A stretch of 64,000 bases of DNA from Sporosarcina sp. D27. Lineage in GTDB: Bacteria > Bacillota > Bacilli > Bacillales_A > Planococcaceae. The notes under the pieces were generated by a model. That model ran no database searches. It had not been told where the DNA came from and was given only the letters and a program-made list of their open reading frames with translations. The stretch covers positions 62,001 through 126,000 of the forward strand of contig NZ_AZUC01000045.1 of assembly GCF_000586555.1 (NCBI RefSeq), given 5' to 3'. This document shows, piece by piece, positions 8,590-16,453 of this stretch. The position numbers were made by a program, and so were the translations under genes. Each line of letters starts with the position of its first letter. Within the stretch, counting starts at the first letter, position 1.

Positions 8590-9468
8590 ATGGCAGATGC
8601 ATTTGTTTATAAACGTGTGGATGGTTGCGAGATTGGAGGGGTCCTTCATCCAACATCTGAACCCCATGCCCCTCTGATTGTCTACATACATGGAGGCGGA
8701 CTGATCTGGGGGACACGAGACGACATGAATCGGGAACAAATCCGTCTATATAACAAGGCTGGATTCAACGTGTTTTCTGTGGATTATCGACTTGCTCCTG
8801 AATCCAAACTTCCAGAAATCCGGGATGACATTCAGGATTTACTAGTTTGGATAAAGACGGAAGCGCCTGCTCATTTCGATTTCGATCGAGAACGAGTGGC
8901 TGTGATTGGTAGTTCAGCAGGTGGTTATCTAGCGCTGTTATCAGGGACATTTGAGGTGAAACCGGATGCGATTGTGTCGTTTTACGGGTACGGACAGGTT
9001 ACTGGTGAATGGTATCAGAATCCAAGTCCGCACTTTACATCGATGACGTCTGTGCCTGAAATGTTAGCGAAGCAACTAGTTCAGCCAAATGCGATTTTCT
9101 CAGCTCCAATCGAACGACGATATGCGATTTACTTGTATTGCCGTCAGCAAGGCACGTGGCTCGATTGGGTCGCAGGTTCTGATGCCGTGGATAAAAATAA
9201 GCTGGCACATTTCGCACCTGTTGAGTTAGCAGATACAAGATATCCGGCAACGCTTCTTATTCATGGTGATCAGGATGAGGATGTGCCATATGCAGAGTCT
9301 GTCGCGATGAAAGAAAAGCTCGATTCATTAAGTATTCCAAGTGAACTCATGACGATTTCCCAAGGGAAGCATAATTTTGACGCGAACATGAACGACCCTG
9401 ATTCAGTACGAACTGTTCAGCATACGATTACTTTTTTACAACAACTATTTCATATGAAAACAAACTGA
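8590..9468 (+). CDS. Alpha/beta hydrolase of the hormone-sensitive-lipase (HGGG) type
   Basis: 292 residues. The oxyanion-hole motif is VYIHGGGLIW (about residues 31-40). The nucleophile elbow GSSAGG puts the Ser near residue 108, with a likely acid in HGDQDEDVP and His in QGKHNF. AGAGGATG precedes the ATG. It is the first gene of a plus-strand pair with allD, 31 bases away, divergent from the oxamate carbamoyltransferase operon, so a role in ureide degradation is plausible. The substrate is unknown: an ester or an N-acyl/ureido compound would both fit the fold. It is not a member of the characterised allantoin enzymes I recognise. Confidence 0.85.
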   Translation: MADAFVYKRVDGCEIGGVLHPTSEPHAPLIVYIHGGGLIWGTRDDMNREQIRLYNKAGFNVFSVDYRLAPESKLPEIRDDIQDLLVWIKTEAPAHFDFDRERVAVIGSSAGGYLALLSGTFEVKPDAIVSFYGYGQVTGEWYQNPSPHFTSMTSVPEMLAKQLVQPNAIFSAPIERRYAIYLYCRQQGTWLDWVAGSDAVDKNKLAHFAPVELADTRYPATLLIHGDQDEDVPYAESVAMKEKLDSLSIPSELMTISQGKHNFDANMNDPDSVRTVQHTITFLQQLFHMKTN

Positions 9469-9499
9469 TAAGTGGCTGTAGCCAAAAGGAGTGTTGGAG

Positions 9500-10549
9500 A
9501 TGAAGGTATCTATTGAGGAATTGAAAGAGCTGATGGCAAACAAACTCACACAAGCGGGACTACAACGGGTTCATGCGGAGATAGTTGCAGACGTACTTGC
9601 ACACGCAGATGCTCGCGGTATTTTTTCTCACGGAGCGATGCGTACTGAATACTATGCCGAACGAATTGCTAAAGGCGGCATTACCGTAAACCCGGACATT
9701 CAATATAAGCAAACTGGCCCAGGTACTGCCGTGCTAGATGCAGATAATGGCGTCGGGCACGTGGCTGCCAAAGATGCAATGAATCGCGCAATTGACATGG
9801 CTCGGGAAAACGGAACAGCCATTGTTGGCATTCGTCGTATGAGCCATAGCGGAGCCATGTCGTACTTTGTTCAACAAGCAGCAGAAGCTGGAATGATTGG
9901 AATCTCCATGTGCCAGTCCGATCCAATGGTCGTTCCTTTTGGCGGAGCTGAACCGTATTTCGGGACAAACCCGATCGCGTTTGCGGCTCCTGGTGAAGGG
10001 GATGATAAAATCATTTTCGATATGGCAACAAGCATTCAAGCATGGGGTAAAATTTTGCATGCTCGATCAAAAGGAGAATCCATTCCGGATACATGGGCAG
10101 TGGACAAAGACGGAGTACCAACAACGGATCCATTTAAGGTGACAGGATTGCTTCCGATTGCTGGACCAAAAGGCTATGGTCTTATGATGATGGTAGATAT
10201 CTTGTCAGGTGTGTTGCTTGGACTTCCGTTCGGAAAGCACGTGTCGTCGATGTATCATGATTTGACGGCGGGACGTGAACTCGGACAACTTCATATTGTT
10301 ATTGACCCAGGCGCATTCACAAGTTCGGATTTGTTCCGTGCCAATATTTCCGGCATGATGAAAGAATTGAATGAGGTGAAACCAGCTCCAGGGTTTGATC
10401 AAGTACTGTATCCTGGTCAGAACACAACACTTCAAGAACAAGAGTCCTTGAAGAATGGTGTGGAAATTGTAGATGAAATTCTGGAGTATTTGCGTAGTGA
10501 CGTTGTACACAATAACCAATATGATCATAAGGATCCTTTTGCGAAATAA
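9500..10549 (+). CDS. allD: Ureidoglycolate dehydrogenase (malate/L-lactate dehydrogenase family)
   Basis: 349 residues, the same length as E. coli AllD. Family segments include ADVLAHADARGIFSHG (substrate-side His), GIRRMSHSGAMSYF and FGTNPIAFAAPG. NAD(P)-dependent oxidation of ureidoglycolate gives oxalurate, the substrate of the divergent FdrA-AllG-AllH enzyme. The ATG at 9500 has AAAGGAG eight bases upstream; a GTG at 9491 overlaps that site and is rejected. It follows the hydrolase gene in the same operon and ends in a clear terminator. Other members of this family oxidise malate, lactate or sulfolactate, so the specific name rests on context. Confidence 0.87.
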   Translation: MKVSIEELKELMANKLTQAGLQRVHAEIVADVLAHADARGIFSHGAMRTEYYAERIAKGGITVNPDIQYKQTGPGTAVLDADNGVGHVAAKDAMNRAIDMARENGTAIVGIRRMSHSGAMSYFVQQAAEAGMIGISMCQSDPMVVPFGGAEPYFGTNPIAFAAPGEGDDKIIFDMATSIQAWGKILHARSKGESIPDTWAVDKDGVPTTDPFKVTGLLPIAGPKGYGLMMMVDILSGVLLGLPFGKHVSSMYHDLTAGRELGQLHIVIDPGAFTSSDLFRANISGMMKELNEVKPAPGFDQVLYPGQNTTLQEQESLKNGVEIVDEILEYLRSDVVHNNQYDHKDPFAK

Positions 10550-10554
10550 CTCAG

Positions 10555-10583
10555 ATGGCCCACTTCTTGTGGGCCATTTTTTG
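10555..10583 (+). terminator. Rho-independent terminator after allD
   Basis: ATGGCCCAC-ttctt-GTGGGCCAT followed by a run of T, directly after the allD stop codon. Confidence 0.9.
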
Positions 10584-10625
10584 ATGATTTTTCTCATTGT
10601 CGATCAGTTTGGAGCGGTTGCCGTT

Positions 10626-10709
10626 CACTTGCAGGGAATTCTCCATCACTCGTGCGCACTTCTCCTACACTTAGAGTAATTTCTCCGACACTTGGGTGAG
10701 TTTCTCGAT
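10626..10709. repeat. 21-bp tandem repeat, four degenerate units
   Basis: Four consecutive 21-base units begin at 10626, 10647, 10668 and 10689, each starting CACTT or CACTC and most ending near TTCTCC. They lie between the convergent allD and allC genes in a 341-base gap that is otherwise occupied only by the two terminators. They are divergent copies of the same period seen at 21.1, 30.7, 47.4 and 58.9 kb. Confidence 0.75.
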
Positions 10710-10838
10710 AAAGGGACACAATTCAAGTGCTTTAAGGGATTTAATTGGTAGCGATTTCCTAGTCCTTGGATGGGATAACTCATCGGTGGATGTATCTTAA
10801 TGTAATTGGCAAAACCACCATTTTCAAATATTAACCCA

Positions 10839-10878
10839 CAAAAAAACAGCACAGCGAGACAACTAATGTCTCGCCACA
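10839..10878 (-). terminator. Terminator after allC
   Basis: On the minus strand GCGAGACA-ttagt-TGTCTCGC is followed, after a few bases, by seven T, just past the allC stop. Confidence 0.85.
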
Positions 10879-10890
10879 CCGTTCGGATAA

Positions 10891-12123
10891 TTACACAATT
10901 TCGGCCAGTCTTAACATGAACGCACGTAGCACTTCTGCACCTTCCAACAATTCTTCCATAGCTGTGTACTCTGCAGGGTTATGACTAAGCCCATCTTTGG
11001 ACGGAACAAAGATCATGCCAGTCGGACAAAATGCCGCCATATTCATAGCATCATGCCCTGCTCCACTTGGCATTTCTAACCACTTCACTCCCCGTTCTTC
11101 ACAAACCGCTTTGAACCCATTCACAATGTCAACATCCATTTGAACTGGTTCTTCACTGGAGATTGCATCCATCCAAACATCTAACCCACGCGCTTCGCTC
11201 ACTTCTTTGACCGCTTCTTTAAGTGCATCCACGACACGTTGTCGCGATTCTGTGTTCGTTCCTCGGATATCGACGTCCATTTCCGCTGCACTTGGTACGA
11301 CATTCATCGCTCCGGGTTTTATTGAAAAAACGCCCACCGTACCAACAGTACCATGCGCAAGTTCTTCATTAGCTGCCCGTTCCACGGCTAGTGCAATTTC
11401 AGCTCCGCCAAGCAGTGCATCATGACGGTAATCCATCGGGGTTGTCCCTGAGTGATCTGCCGTTCCTCCGACGTGGACATGGAATCGGACAGGCGCGGCA
11501 ATGGCAGAGACGACCCCAATAGACGCTTGTTGCTTCTCTAGCACAGGTCCTTGCTCTATATGGAGCTCCACAAAAGCTTTGAACTCATCTTGAAAACGCA
11601 TCGCTAAATGGACTTCTTCCAAATCGAGTCCATTCTCTTCAAACGCTTGCATGAGAGTAATGCCATTTCTGTCTGTCAATGACCGGGTATATGCTGGATC
11701 CAATCGTCCCGACATCGCTTTACTCCCAAGTGTGGATGCTCCGAAACGTGACGATTCCTCGCACGCGAAGATAATGACTTCCATCGGATGTTCTGTTTCA
11801 ATGTTGTCATCCGCGAGCGAGCGCATCACTTCAAGTGCAACGAGCACACCCGCGGTTCCGTCAAATTCTCCAGCTGCATAGACCGAGTCGATGTGTGAAC
11901 CCGTTGCTACTACAGGCAATTCAGCTGTTGCGCCTTCACGTCGTGCAATGACATTTCCCGCGTAATCTGTACGCACAGTGAAACCAGCCTCTTCGAACTG
12001 CTGAATCATATATTCCCTCGCATTGCGCTCTGTTTCGGTATAAGCAAGCCGGTTGATGCCTTCTCCTTCGTCTGTAAACTTCGCAAGTTCTTCAAATGAC
12101 TGACGCAATCGCTCCAGCTTCAT
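10891..12123 (-). CDS. allC: Allantoate amidohydrolase / N-carbamoyl-L-amino-acid hydrolase (M20 family)
   Basis: 410 residues; E. coli AllC has 411. Metal-ligand segments of the Zn-dependent M20 hydantoinase/carbamoylase group are visible: GSHIDSVYAAGEFDGTAGV, EESSRFGASTLGS, HSGTTPMDYRHDAL and PSGAGHDAMNMA. It would convert allantoate to ureidoglycine/ureidoglycolate with release of NH3 and CO2, feeding AllD. The start at 12123 has AAAGGGGA six bases upstream; an upstream ATG at 12159 has none. N-carbamoyl amino acid hydrolases share this fold, but the oxalurate-pathway neighbours favour allantoate. Confidence 0.87.
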   Translation of the reverse strand: MKLERLRQSFEELAKFTDEGEGINRLAYTETERNAREYMIQQFEEAGFTVRTDYAGNVIARREGATAELPVVATGSHIDSVYAAGEFDGTAGVLVALEVMRSLADDNIETEHPMEVIIFACEESSRFGASTLGSKAMSGRLDPAYTRSLTDRNGITLMQAFEENGLDLEEVHLAMRFQDEFKAFVELHIEQGPVLEKQQASIGVVSAIAAPVRFHVHVGGTADHSGTTPMDYRHDALLGGAEIALAVERAANEELAHGTVGTVGVFSIKPGAMNVVPSAAEMDVDIRGTNTESRQRVVDALKEAVKEVSEARGLDVWMDAISSEEPVQMDVDIVNGFKAVCEERGVKWLEMPSGAGHDAMNMAAFCPTGMIFVPSKDGLSHNPAEYTAMEELLEGAEVLRAFMLRLAEIV

Positions 12124-12213
12124 AGCAATTCCCCTTTTCATATATGTACCGTGATGCAAATGAATTCACAAAAAATTCCTTCACTCCTACTATAAAGTAT
12201 CGCAAGTTCATAG

Positions 12214-12262
12214 AAAAAAATCAAACCGGCTATCCCATTTAACTCTAGGGAAAGCCGGTTTA
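12214..12262 (-). terminator. Terminator after the small CxxC membrane-protein gene
   Basis: AAACCGGCT pairs with AAGCCGGTTT around a 20-base loop. A seven-T run follows on the minus strand (12214-12220). It lies immediately past the stop at 12263. Confidence 0.85.
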
Positions 12263-12421
12263 TCAGTTCATCCATTCCATAATCACGAGAACAATACCAG
12301 TTGCAAATAGCGCAACGTGTCCGATGCAAAACTTAGGAAATAGCTTCCGCGTCATTTCCTTTTCCACATCTGTTTCAATAGAACATGTCATACAGCGGAA
12401 CTTGTCAACAATACGCTTCAC
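12263..12421 (-). CDS. Small membrane protein with CxxC motif, overlapping the glutaredoxin-like gene
   Basis: A 52-codon gene. It begins at a GTG whose last two bases are shared with the stop of the upstream glutaredoxin-like gene (GTGA overlap), with GGAG seven bases before the start. The protein has a basic N-terminus and a CMTC motif at residues 10-13, a further Cys at 32, then one hydrophobic helix (about residues 33-48) ending EWMN. A terminator follows directly. Coupled translation with a thiol-redox gene and the CxxC motif suggest a redox or metal-related membrane role, but I recognise no family. Confidence 0.7.
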   Translation of the reverse strand: MKRIVDKFRCMTCSIETDVEKEMTRKLFPKFCIGHVALFATGIVLVIMEWMN

Positions 12422-12663
12422 TGAGCTTCTCCACGAAGAGCATTTTGGACACCATCAGGGTCGAACCCCAAAATCCAAACGTCATTCAATTTGGTCTGAG
12501 GAACACCCATCTGTCCAGTTGTTTTTACGAGACGCTTTCCTGCTTCTTGATCTAATGAAACGTTGACAGTTTCATAGGTGATTTTCTGTTCGTCCAAATA
12601 ATTCGTCATCATCGTGCAATATGGACACGTAGAAGATACGTAAACGGTTGCTTGTGGTGTCAT
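12418..12663 (-). CDS. Glutaredoxin-family protein (CPYC)
   Basis: 81 residues starting MTPQATVYVSSTCPYC, with the redox motif CPYC at about residues 14-17 and a cis-Pro segment MGVPQ. The thioredoxin-like fold reduces disulfides or handles thiols in the cytoplasm. The start at 12663 has AAAGGAGTG six bases upstream; in-frame ATGs further upstream (12699) lack a site and lie within the promoter. The promoter TTGAAG-17-TATGAT has a CsoR/CstR-like dyad in its spacer. The gene is cotranscribed with the overlapping small CxxC protein. Confidence 0.88.
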   Translation of the reverse strand: MTPQATVYVSSTCPYCTMMTNYLDEQKITYETVNVSLDQEAGKRLVKTTGQMGVPQTKLNDVWILGFDPDGVQNALRGEAQ

Positions 12664-12694
12664 AACAAACACTCCTTTTGATTTGGTTGACTTC

Positions 12695-12723
12695 ATCATA
12701 TACCCCTAAAGGTATTACTTCAA
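12695..12723 (-). promoter_or_regulatory. Promoter with CsoR/CstR-like operator for the glutaredoxin-like gene
   Basis: On the minus strand the -35 is TTGAAG (12718-12723) and the -10 is TATGAT (12695-12700), spaced 17. The spacer holds the dyad ATACCCCTAAAGGTAT (12700-12715). The layout matches that of the rhodanese gene at 37525-37553. Upstream, 12724-12921 contains nothing I can support. Confidence 0.6.
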
Positions 12724-12921
12724 CCTATCAGCTCTCTTCAGAAAGCTCTTCTAAGACAATCGTCCTCCTTCTTAAAAATGATGATTCACTGCAACAGGGT
12801 GCCTTGTAATGTAAATTGTTTCCGATTGAAGGTTCTAACAATTTTCTTTCATATATCGTAAGAAGTCATGATCACCAAGAAATCCCCATTTAATCAAACG
12901 CGTTCTTCAGCAACCCTCCCT

Positions 12922-12975
12922 CTAAAAAAAGCCGGCTCTCAGAGAATTACAACGCATCTCTAGAAGCTAGCTTTT
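12922..12975 (-). terminator. Terminator after the symporter gene
   Basis: An imperfect long stem (AAGCTAGCTTCTAGAGA with TCTCTGAGAGCCGGCTT on the minus strand) is followed by seven T, downstream of the symporter stop at 12989. Confidence 0.8.
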
Positions 12976-12988
12976 AGAAAATCACTTT

Positions 12989-14242
12989 TTAAGAATGTGC
13001 TGGGGTTTCTTCTCCTTCTTTTATATCCTCTTTCCTTTTTTCCGTACGACTAATGAGTGTCGTACCTACGAGGTCACCCGTAACATTTAGTGCCGTTGCT
13101 CCCATTCCAATCAATGCATCTATCGATGTAAGTAAAGCGACTGCTTCAATCGGTAAACCGAGCTGTACAAAAACTGTTGCAATCATTACTATTCCTGCAC
13201 CGGGGACACCTGCCGTACCAATTGAAGCAAGCGTACCGATCAAGACTACCATTGCCATATCCGCCAACGAGAGAGGGTTTCCTGAAATATTTGCAGCAAA
13301 CACTGCAGACACTGCGATCCGTATCGCCGCTCCATCCATATTGATTGTTGCGCCTAAAGGCAAACTAAATCCATACAAACTGCGTGGCAACCCTAAATCA
13401 CGTGCAGCAGTTAAAGCTAATGGCAACGTGCCGGCACTACTTTGCGTCACAAAAGCTGTCGCAATCGGAGTTCGAGCGTGCTTGAAAAACGTTAGCGGAT
13501 TCACTTTAAACAGCAGCATCGCGACAATATACAATACGATTTGCGCAAGCAATGCTGCATATAGCACGCCAATCATCCCTCCAAGAGAAAGAAGTGTTTC
13601 GGCCCCTTGGCTCCCCACCGTCTTCGCCATGATTGCAAATACACCAATCGGAACGTATTGCAAAATCCCTTTGAGGATGAATAATGAGGCTTCGTTCAGC
13701 GCACTAATCGTTTTCAACAAATGATTGCCGAGTTCATTCAATCCTTCTGAACTACGCATAGCAGAAATTGCAATACCGAATACGAGTGCTGTAAAAATGA
13801 TTCCTAGTAAATTCATTTCTGTGAACGCGGTAACGATATTTGACGGAACTACATTTAGTAACACATTGACGATGCCAGGGTTATCCGGTACGTCAAACGA
13901 CTCACTTCCGTCCAACTTCATGCCAGATCCAGGTTGGAACAATGTTGCAACCGCAAGTCCTACCACAATTGCAACCGCAGAACTGAGCGTGTAATAGATG
14001 AACACTTTTCCACCCATTCGTCCAAGATTCGAAATCGTCGTCTGATTCACACCTACGATGAGCGTAAAAAGAATAAGAGGAATAATTAAGAACGTCAGAA
14101 GACGAATCAGTAAATCACCAAAGGGCGCAAATACACTCGCTTGCTCTCCCATCAGCAATCCAACCACAATTCCGAGGATTAAAGCTATTGTTATTTTAAG
14201 AATTAAAGATGCATTCGCATATCGTTTCCATAGTGCCTTCAT
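12989..14242 (-). CDS. Dicarboxylate/amino acid:cation symporter (DAACS family, GltP/DctA-like)
   Basis: 417 residues with eight or more hydrophobic segments. The DAACS substrate-binding features are the serine-rich loop TQSSAGTLPLAL, the helix-7 motif NMDGAA and GVPGAG. It takes up glutamate, aspartate or C4-dicarboxylates with H+ or Na+. The start at 14242 has AAAGGAG ten bases upstream; the ATG at 14254 overlaps that site. It is transcribed alone, with a terminator downstream. The exact substrate cannot be told from sequence. Confidence 0.9.
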   Translation of the reverse strand: MKALWKRYANASLILKITIALILGIVVGLLMGEQASVFAPFGDLLIRLLTFLIIPLILFTLIVGVNQTTISNLGRMGGKVFIYYTLSSAVAIVVGLAVATLFQPGSGMKLDGSESFDVPDNPGIVNVLLNVVPSNIVTAFTEMNLLGIIFTALVFGIAISAMRSSEGLNELGNHLLKTISALNEASLFILKGILQYVPIGVFAIMAKTVGSQGAETLLSLGGMIGVLYAALLAQIVLYIVAMLLFKVNPLTFFKHARTPIATAFVTQSSAGTLPLALTAARDLGLPRSLYGFSLPLGATINMDGAAIRIAVSAVFAANISGNPLSLADMAMVVLIGTLASIGTAGVPGAGIVMIATVFVQLGLPIEAVALLTSIDALIGMGATALNVTGDLVGTTLISRTEKRKEDIKEGEETPAHS

Positions 14243-14455
14243 GTATGTCAGCATCTCCTTTTCTCTACATTTCTGAATAATTCCTATCTGCTTACTAGGG
14301 TATATAATAGTCTACAATAATGCACATAAATAATGTTGTCAATGTCTCTGCTCAATACGGCAGGGTGTATTCATTTCTTCCCAATGTGATGCACAAATAA
14401 CCCCATGACATGGTACAATAATCAGCAAACATTTAGATAACTAGAGGTGAACGAA

Positions 14456-15214
14456 ATGAAAACAAGGCGATACGACATTACAGGGAGCTCAATTTCAGGA
14501 ATAACCATGAAAGACGACAATGCTCCTGAAGAGAATAACTTGGCGTTACACGCTTGTCTGGATCCAACAGCCGTGTTAAAAAATCGCGAGTCACTTGCAT
14601 CCTCTCTCGGATGTTCAACAGATGATTTTGTCTATGCAAACCAAACACATAGTGCCAATTTCCACAAAGTTACTCATAAGGATTGTGGGCGTGGTGCAAC
14701 TGACCAAACTACCGCAATTCCTGATACGGATGCTTTGTATACAAATGAGCATGGCATCGTTCTTGCTGGGTTCATGGCGGATTGCGTACCCGTGCTTCTT
14801 TCAAACGAACGAGCTGGCATCGTTGGCGTTATTCACTCGGGTTGGCAAGGAACTATCAAAGAAATCACCCCGGTATTGCTCCAGCATCTTATTGAACATG
14901 AAGGATGTCTTCCAGAAGACTTCGAGGTACTAATTGGACCTGCACTTAGCCAAGACAAGTTCGAAGTGGACGGTGATGTTTACGAGAAGTTTCAAGCGCT
15001 TGGCTATGCGGAACCCTGGATTGCGTTTAACGAAACGACCGGCAAATACCATATTGATAACCAGCAGACTGTTAAGACACAATGCGAACTCGCAGGCATC
15101 CCGAGTACTAATATTACAATCGATCCGATGTGTACGTTTCAAAGCCACGATGGATTTTCATATCGTCAAGACAAAAAGGCAGGAAGACATCTTGCATTCA
15201 TCGGATTAAAGTAG
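14456..15214 (+). CDS. pgeF: PgeF/YfiH-family protein (laccase-domain, purine nucleoside phosphorylase-like)
   Basis: 252 residues of the DUF152 family. The metal-binding motifs are QTHS, MADCVPVLL with its Cys, and VIHSGWQGT with its His. Members act as purine nucleoside phosphorylases/adenosine deaminases, and the E. coli member edits peptidoglycan precursors. AGAGGTG lies six bases before the ATG at 14456; a GTG at 14447 is inside the site. It is not beside the usual ylmE-sepF cluster. Its neighbourhood has a ureide pathway, so a purine link is possible but unproven. Confidence 0.85.
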   Translation: MKTRRYDITGSSISGITMKDDNAPEENNLALHACLDPTAVLKNRESLASSLGCSTDDFVYANQTHSANFHKVTHKDCGRGATDQTTAIPDTDALYTNEHGIVLAGFMADCVPVLLSNERAGIVGVIHSGWQGTIKEITPVLLQHLIEHEGCLPEDFEVLIGPALSQDKFEVDGDVYEKFQALGYAEPWIAFNETTGKYHIDNQQTVKTQCELAGIPSTNITIDPMCTFQSHDGFSYRQDKKAGRHLAFIGLK

Positions 15215-15239
15215 CCGGGCGGAAAACGCTCGGTTTTTT
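15214..15239. terminator. Terminator between convergent pgeF and cdaR
   Basis: CCGGGCG-gaaaa-CGCTCGG followed by six T on the plus strand; it overlaps the very end of cdaR. Confidence 0.8.
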
Positions 15240-16323
15240 ATGTTTGCGCCCCTTCCTTTAGCAACAACGCATAATACAACTGAACCGCCGAGCTAAATCG
15301 GGTAGGATTTAATCCTGTTATATCTGAAATACGTTTAAGGCGGTACGAGAGCGTATGACGGTGGATCCTAAGCTCATTGGACGTATTTTGGGCATGAAGT
15401 TCATGTTCCAAATACACTTGAAGTGTTTCTATCAAATTCTCATCAAGATATCCTAATACCCTCTCAATGTATTGTGTGTGCAAGGGGTGTTGATATGCCC
15501 CCATCAAAGCGCGCATTTCAATTGTTTCAAAATCACTGATGATTTCATTCATCATCCCAAATTGAATTGCGTGACGGGCAGATTCATATGCCAATACGAT
15601 GTCCTCTTCTACGAACACCGTTTTACCAATCCCAATCTTAAGGAGCGAAACACCTTTCTGTTCACAAACATGCTCTACTCTTTTTTTCACAAGTTCCCGA
15701 TCCACTCCCCATATTAGAAATGGCATGGCATGCCCATAATCTGCTCCAGACAACGCAGAACGAATCCCCATAGCTTCAGCTAGCCAATCCGCAAGATGGT
15801 TTGGTGTACGGGTCGCTTCGTTTTGGTGAACGATCAGTATTGTAAACGGTCCTTCCAAAGAAATGGTTAACATCTTCATCCGATCCAATGTAACTCCTGA
15901 AATAGGAAGTCCGCTTATGAGTTCTTTAAATACTAATTCCCCTGCAGTTCTCTTCCACTCCGATTCAGAAGTCAATAACGACTGATGAACCATCATTTCT
16001 GTTGTTAATTGGACAAGGGGTGCAACATCTCGTAACTCTTCTATGGATCCCGTTATCCCAATAATGCCAACTAATCGAGATTTATAGTGAATCGGTAAAT
16101 TCACCCCAGGTTTTGAACCTGGCCATTCCTCTAGATTATCATTGTCTATCCACAATGACTTTCCCGTTTTCGCAACATGGGCTGCACCTTCATGAATTCT
16201 ATCCACCCGTTCCCTTTCCCCTGAAGCTAAAATCATTCCATTCGTATCCATCACATTCAAATTACGGGTCAATCTAAGCATCGTCTGTTCCACAATTTCC
16301 TCTGCAAGTCGCTTCGTCAGCAT
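15238..16323 (-). CDS. cdaR: CdaR/SdaR-family sugar-diacid (glycerate) regulator
   Basis: 361 residues. An N-terminal sugar-diacid recognition domain (about 1-135, MLTKRLAEEIVEQTMLRL, IGITG) is followed by a GGDEF-like spacer and a C-terminal PucR-type helix-turn-helix (LRIHRHTLSYRLKRISDITG). GAGGTGA precedes the ATG. It is divergent from garK-gntP, as is usual for activators of glycerate/glucarate genes in Bacillales. The likely effector is glycerate, by family. PucR-family output domains also control purine catabolism, so an effect on the nearby allantoate genes cannot be excluded. Confidence 0.9.
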   Translation of the reverse strand: MLTKRLAEEIVEQTMLRLTRNLNVMDTNGMILASGERERVDRIHEGAAHVAKTGKSLWIDNDNLEEWPGSKPGVNLPIHYKSRLVGIIGITGSIEELRDVAPLVQLTTEMMVHQSLLTSESEWKRTAGELVFKELISGLPISGVTLDRMKMLTISLEGPFTILIVHQNEATRTPNHLADWLAEAMGIRSALSGADYGHAMPFLIWGVDRELVKKRVEHVCEQKGVSLLKIGIGKTVFVEEDIVLAYESARHAIQFGMMNEIISDFETIEMRALMGAYQHPLHTQYIERVLGYLDENLIETLQVYLEHELHAQNTSNELRIHRHTLSYRLKRISDITGLNPTRFSSAVQLYYALLLKEGAQT

Positions 16324-16381
16324 CTTATCACCTCAACGTATAAAAAAATCATGTAAATTTAAGTAACACTTATACACACAG

Positions 16382-16414
16382 TCTAATGTAATTAGATTAT
16401 TCTGTACATATAAT
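16382..16414 (+). promoter_or_regulatory. Candidate CdaR site and garK promoter
   Basis: A perfect dyad TCTAAT-GTA-ATTAGA (16382-16396) covers the expected -35 region upstream of a -10 TATAAT (16409-16414). No good -35 hexamer is present, as expected of an activator-dependent promoter. Assignment to CdaR is inferred from position. Confidence 0.5.
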
Positions 16415-16453
16415 GATAGACATCAACTACTATTCGATGGGAATGATGCTTGT

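Noticed and set aside
12138..12329. 63-residue minus-strand frame
   Set aside because: It reads through the terminator stem at 12224-12262 and overlaps the better-supported 52-codon gene in another frame.
12840..12910. Possible remnant peptide (LIKWGFLGDHDFLRYMKENC) on the minus strand downstream of the symporter terminator
   Set aside because: Only about 20 codons, a stop just upstream and no usable start; it may be decayed coding sequence but cannot be supported.
14295..14305. GGGTAT half-site upstream of the symporter gene as a fourth CsoR/CstR-like operator
   Set aside because: Only one half of the dyad is present.
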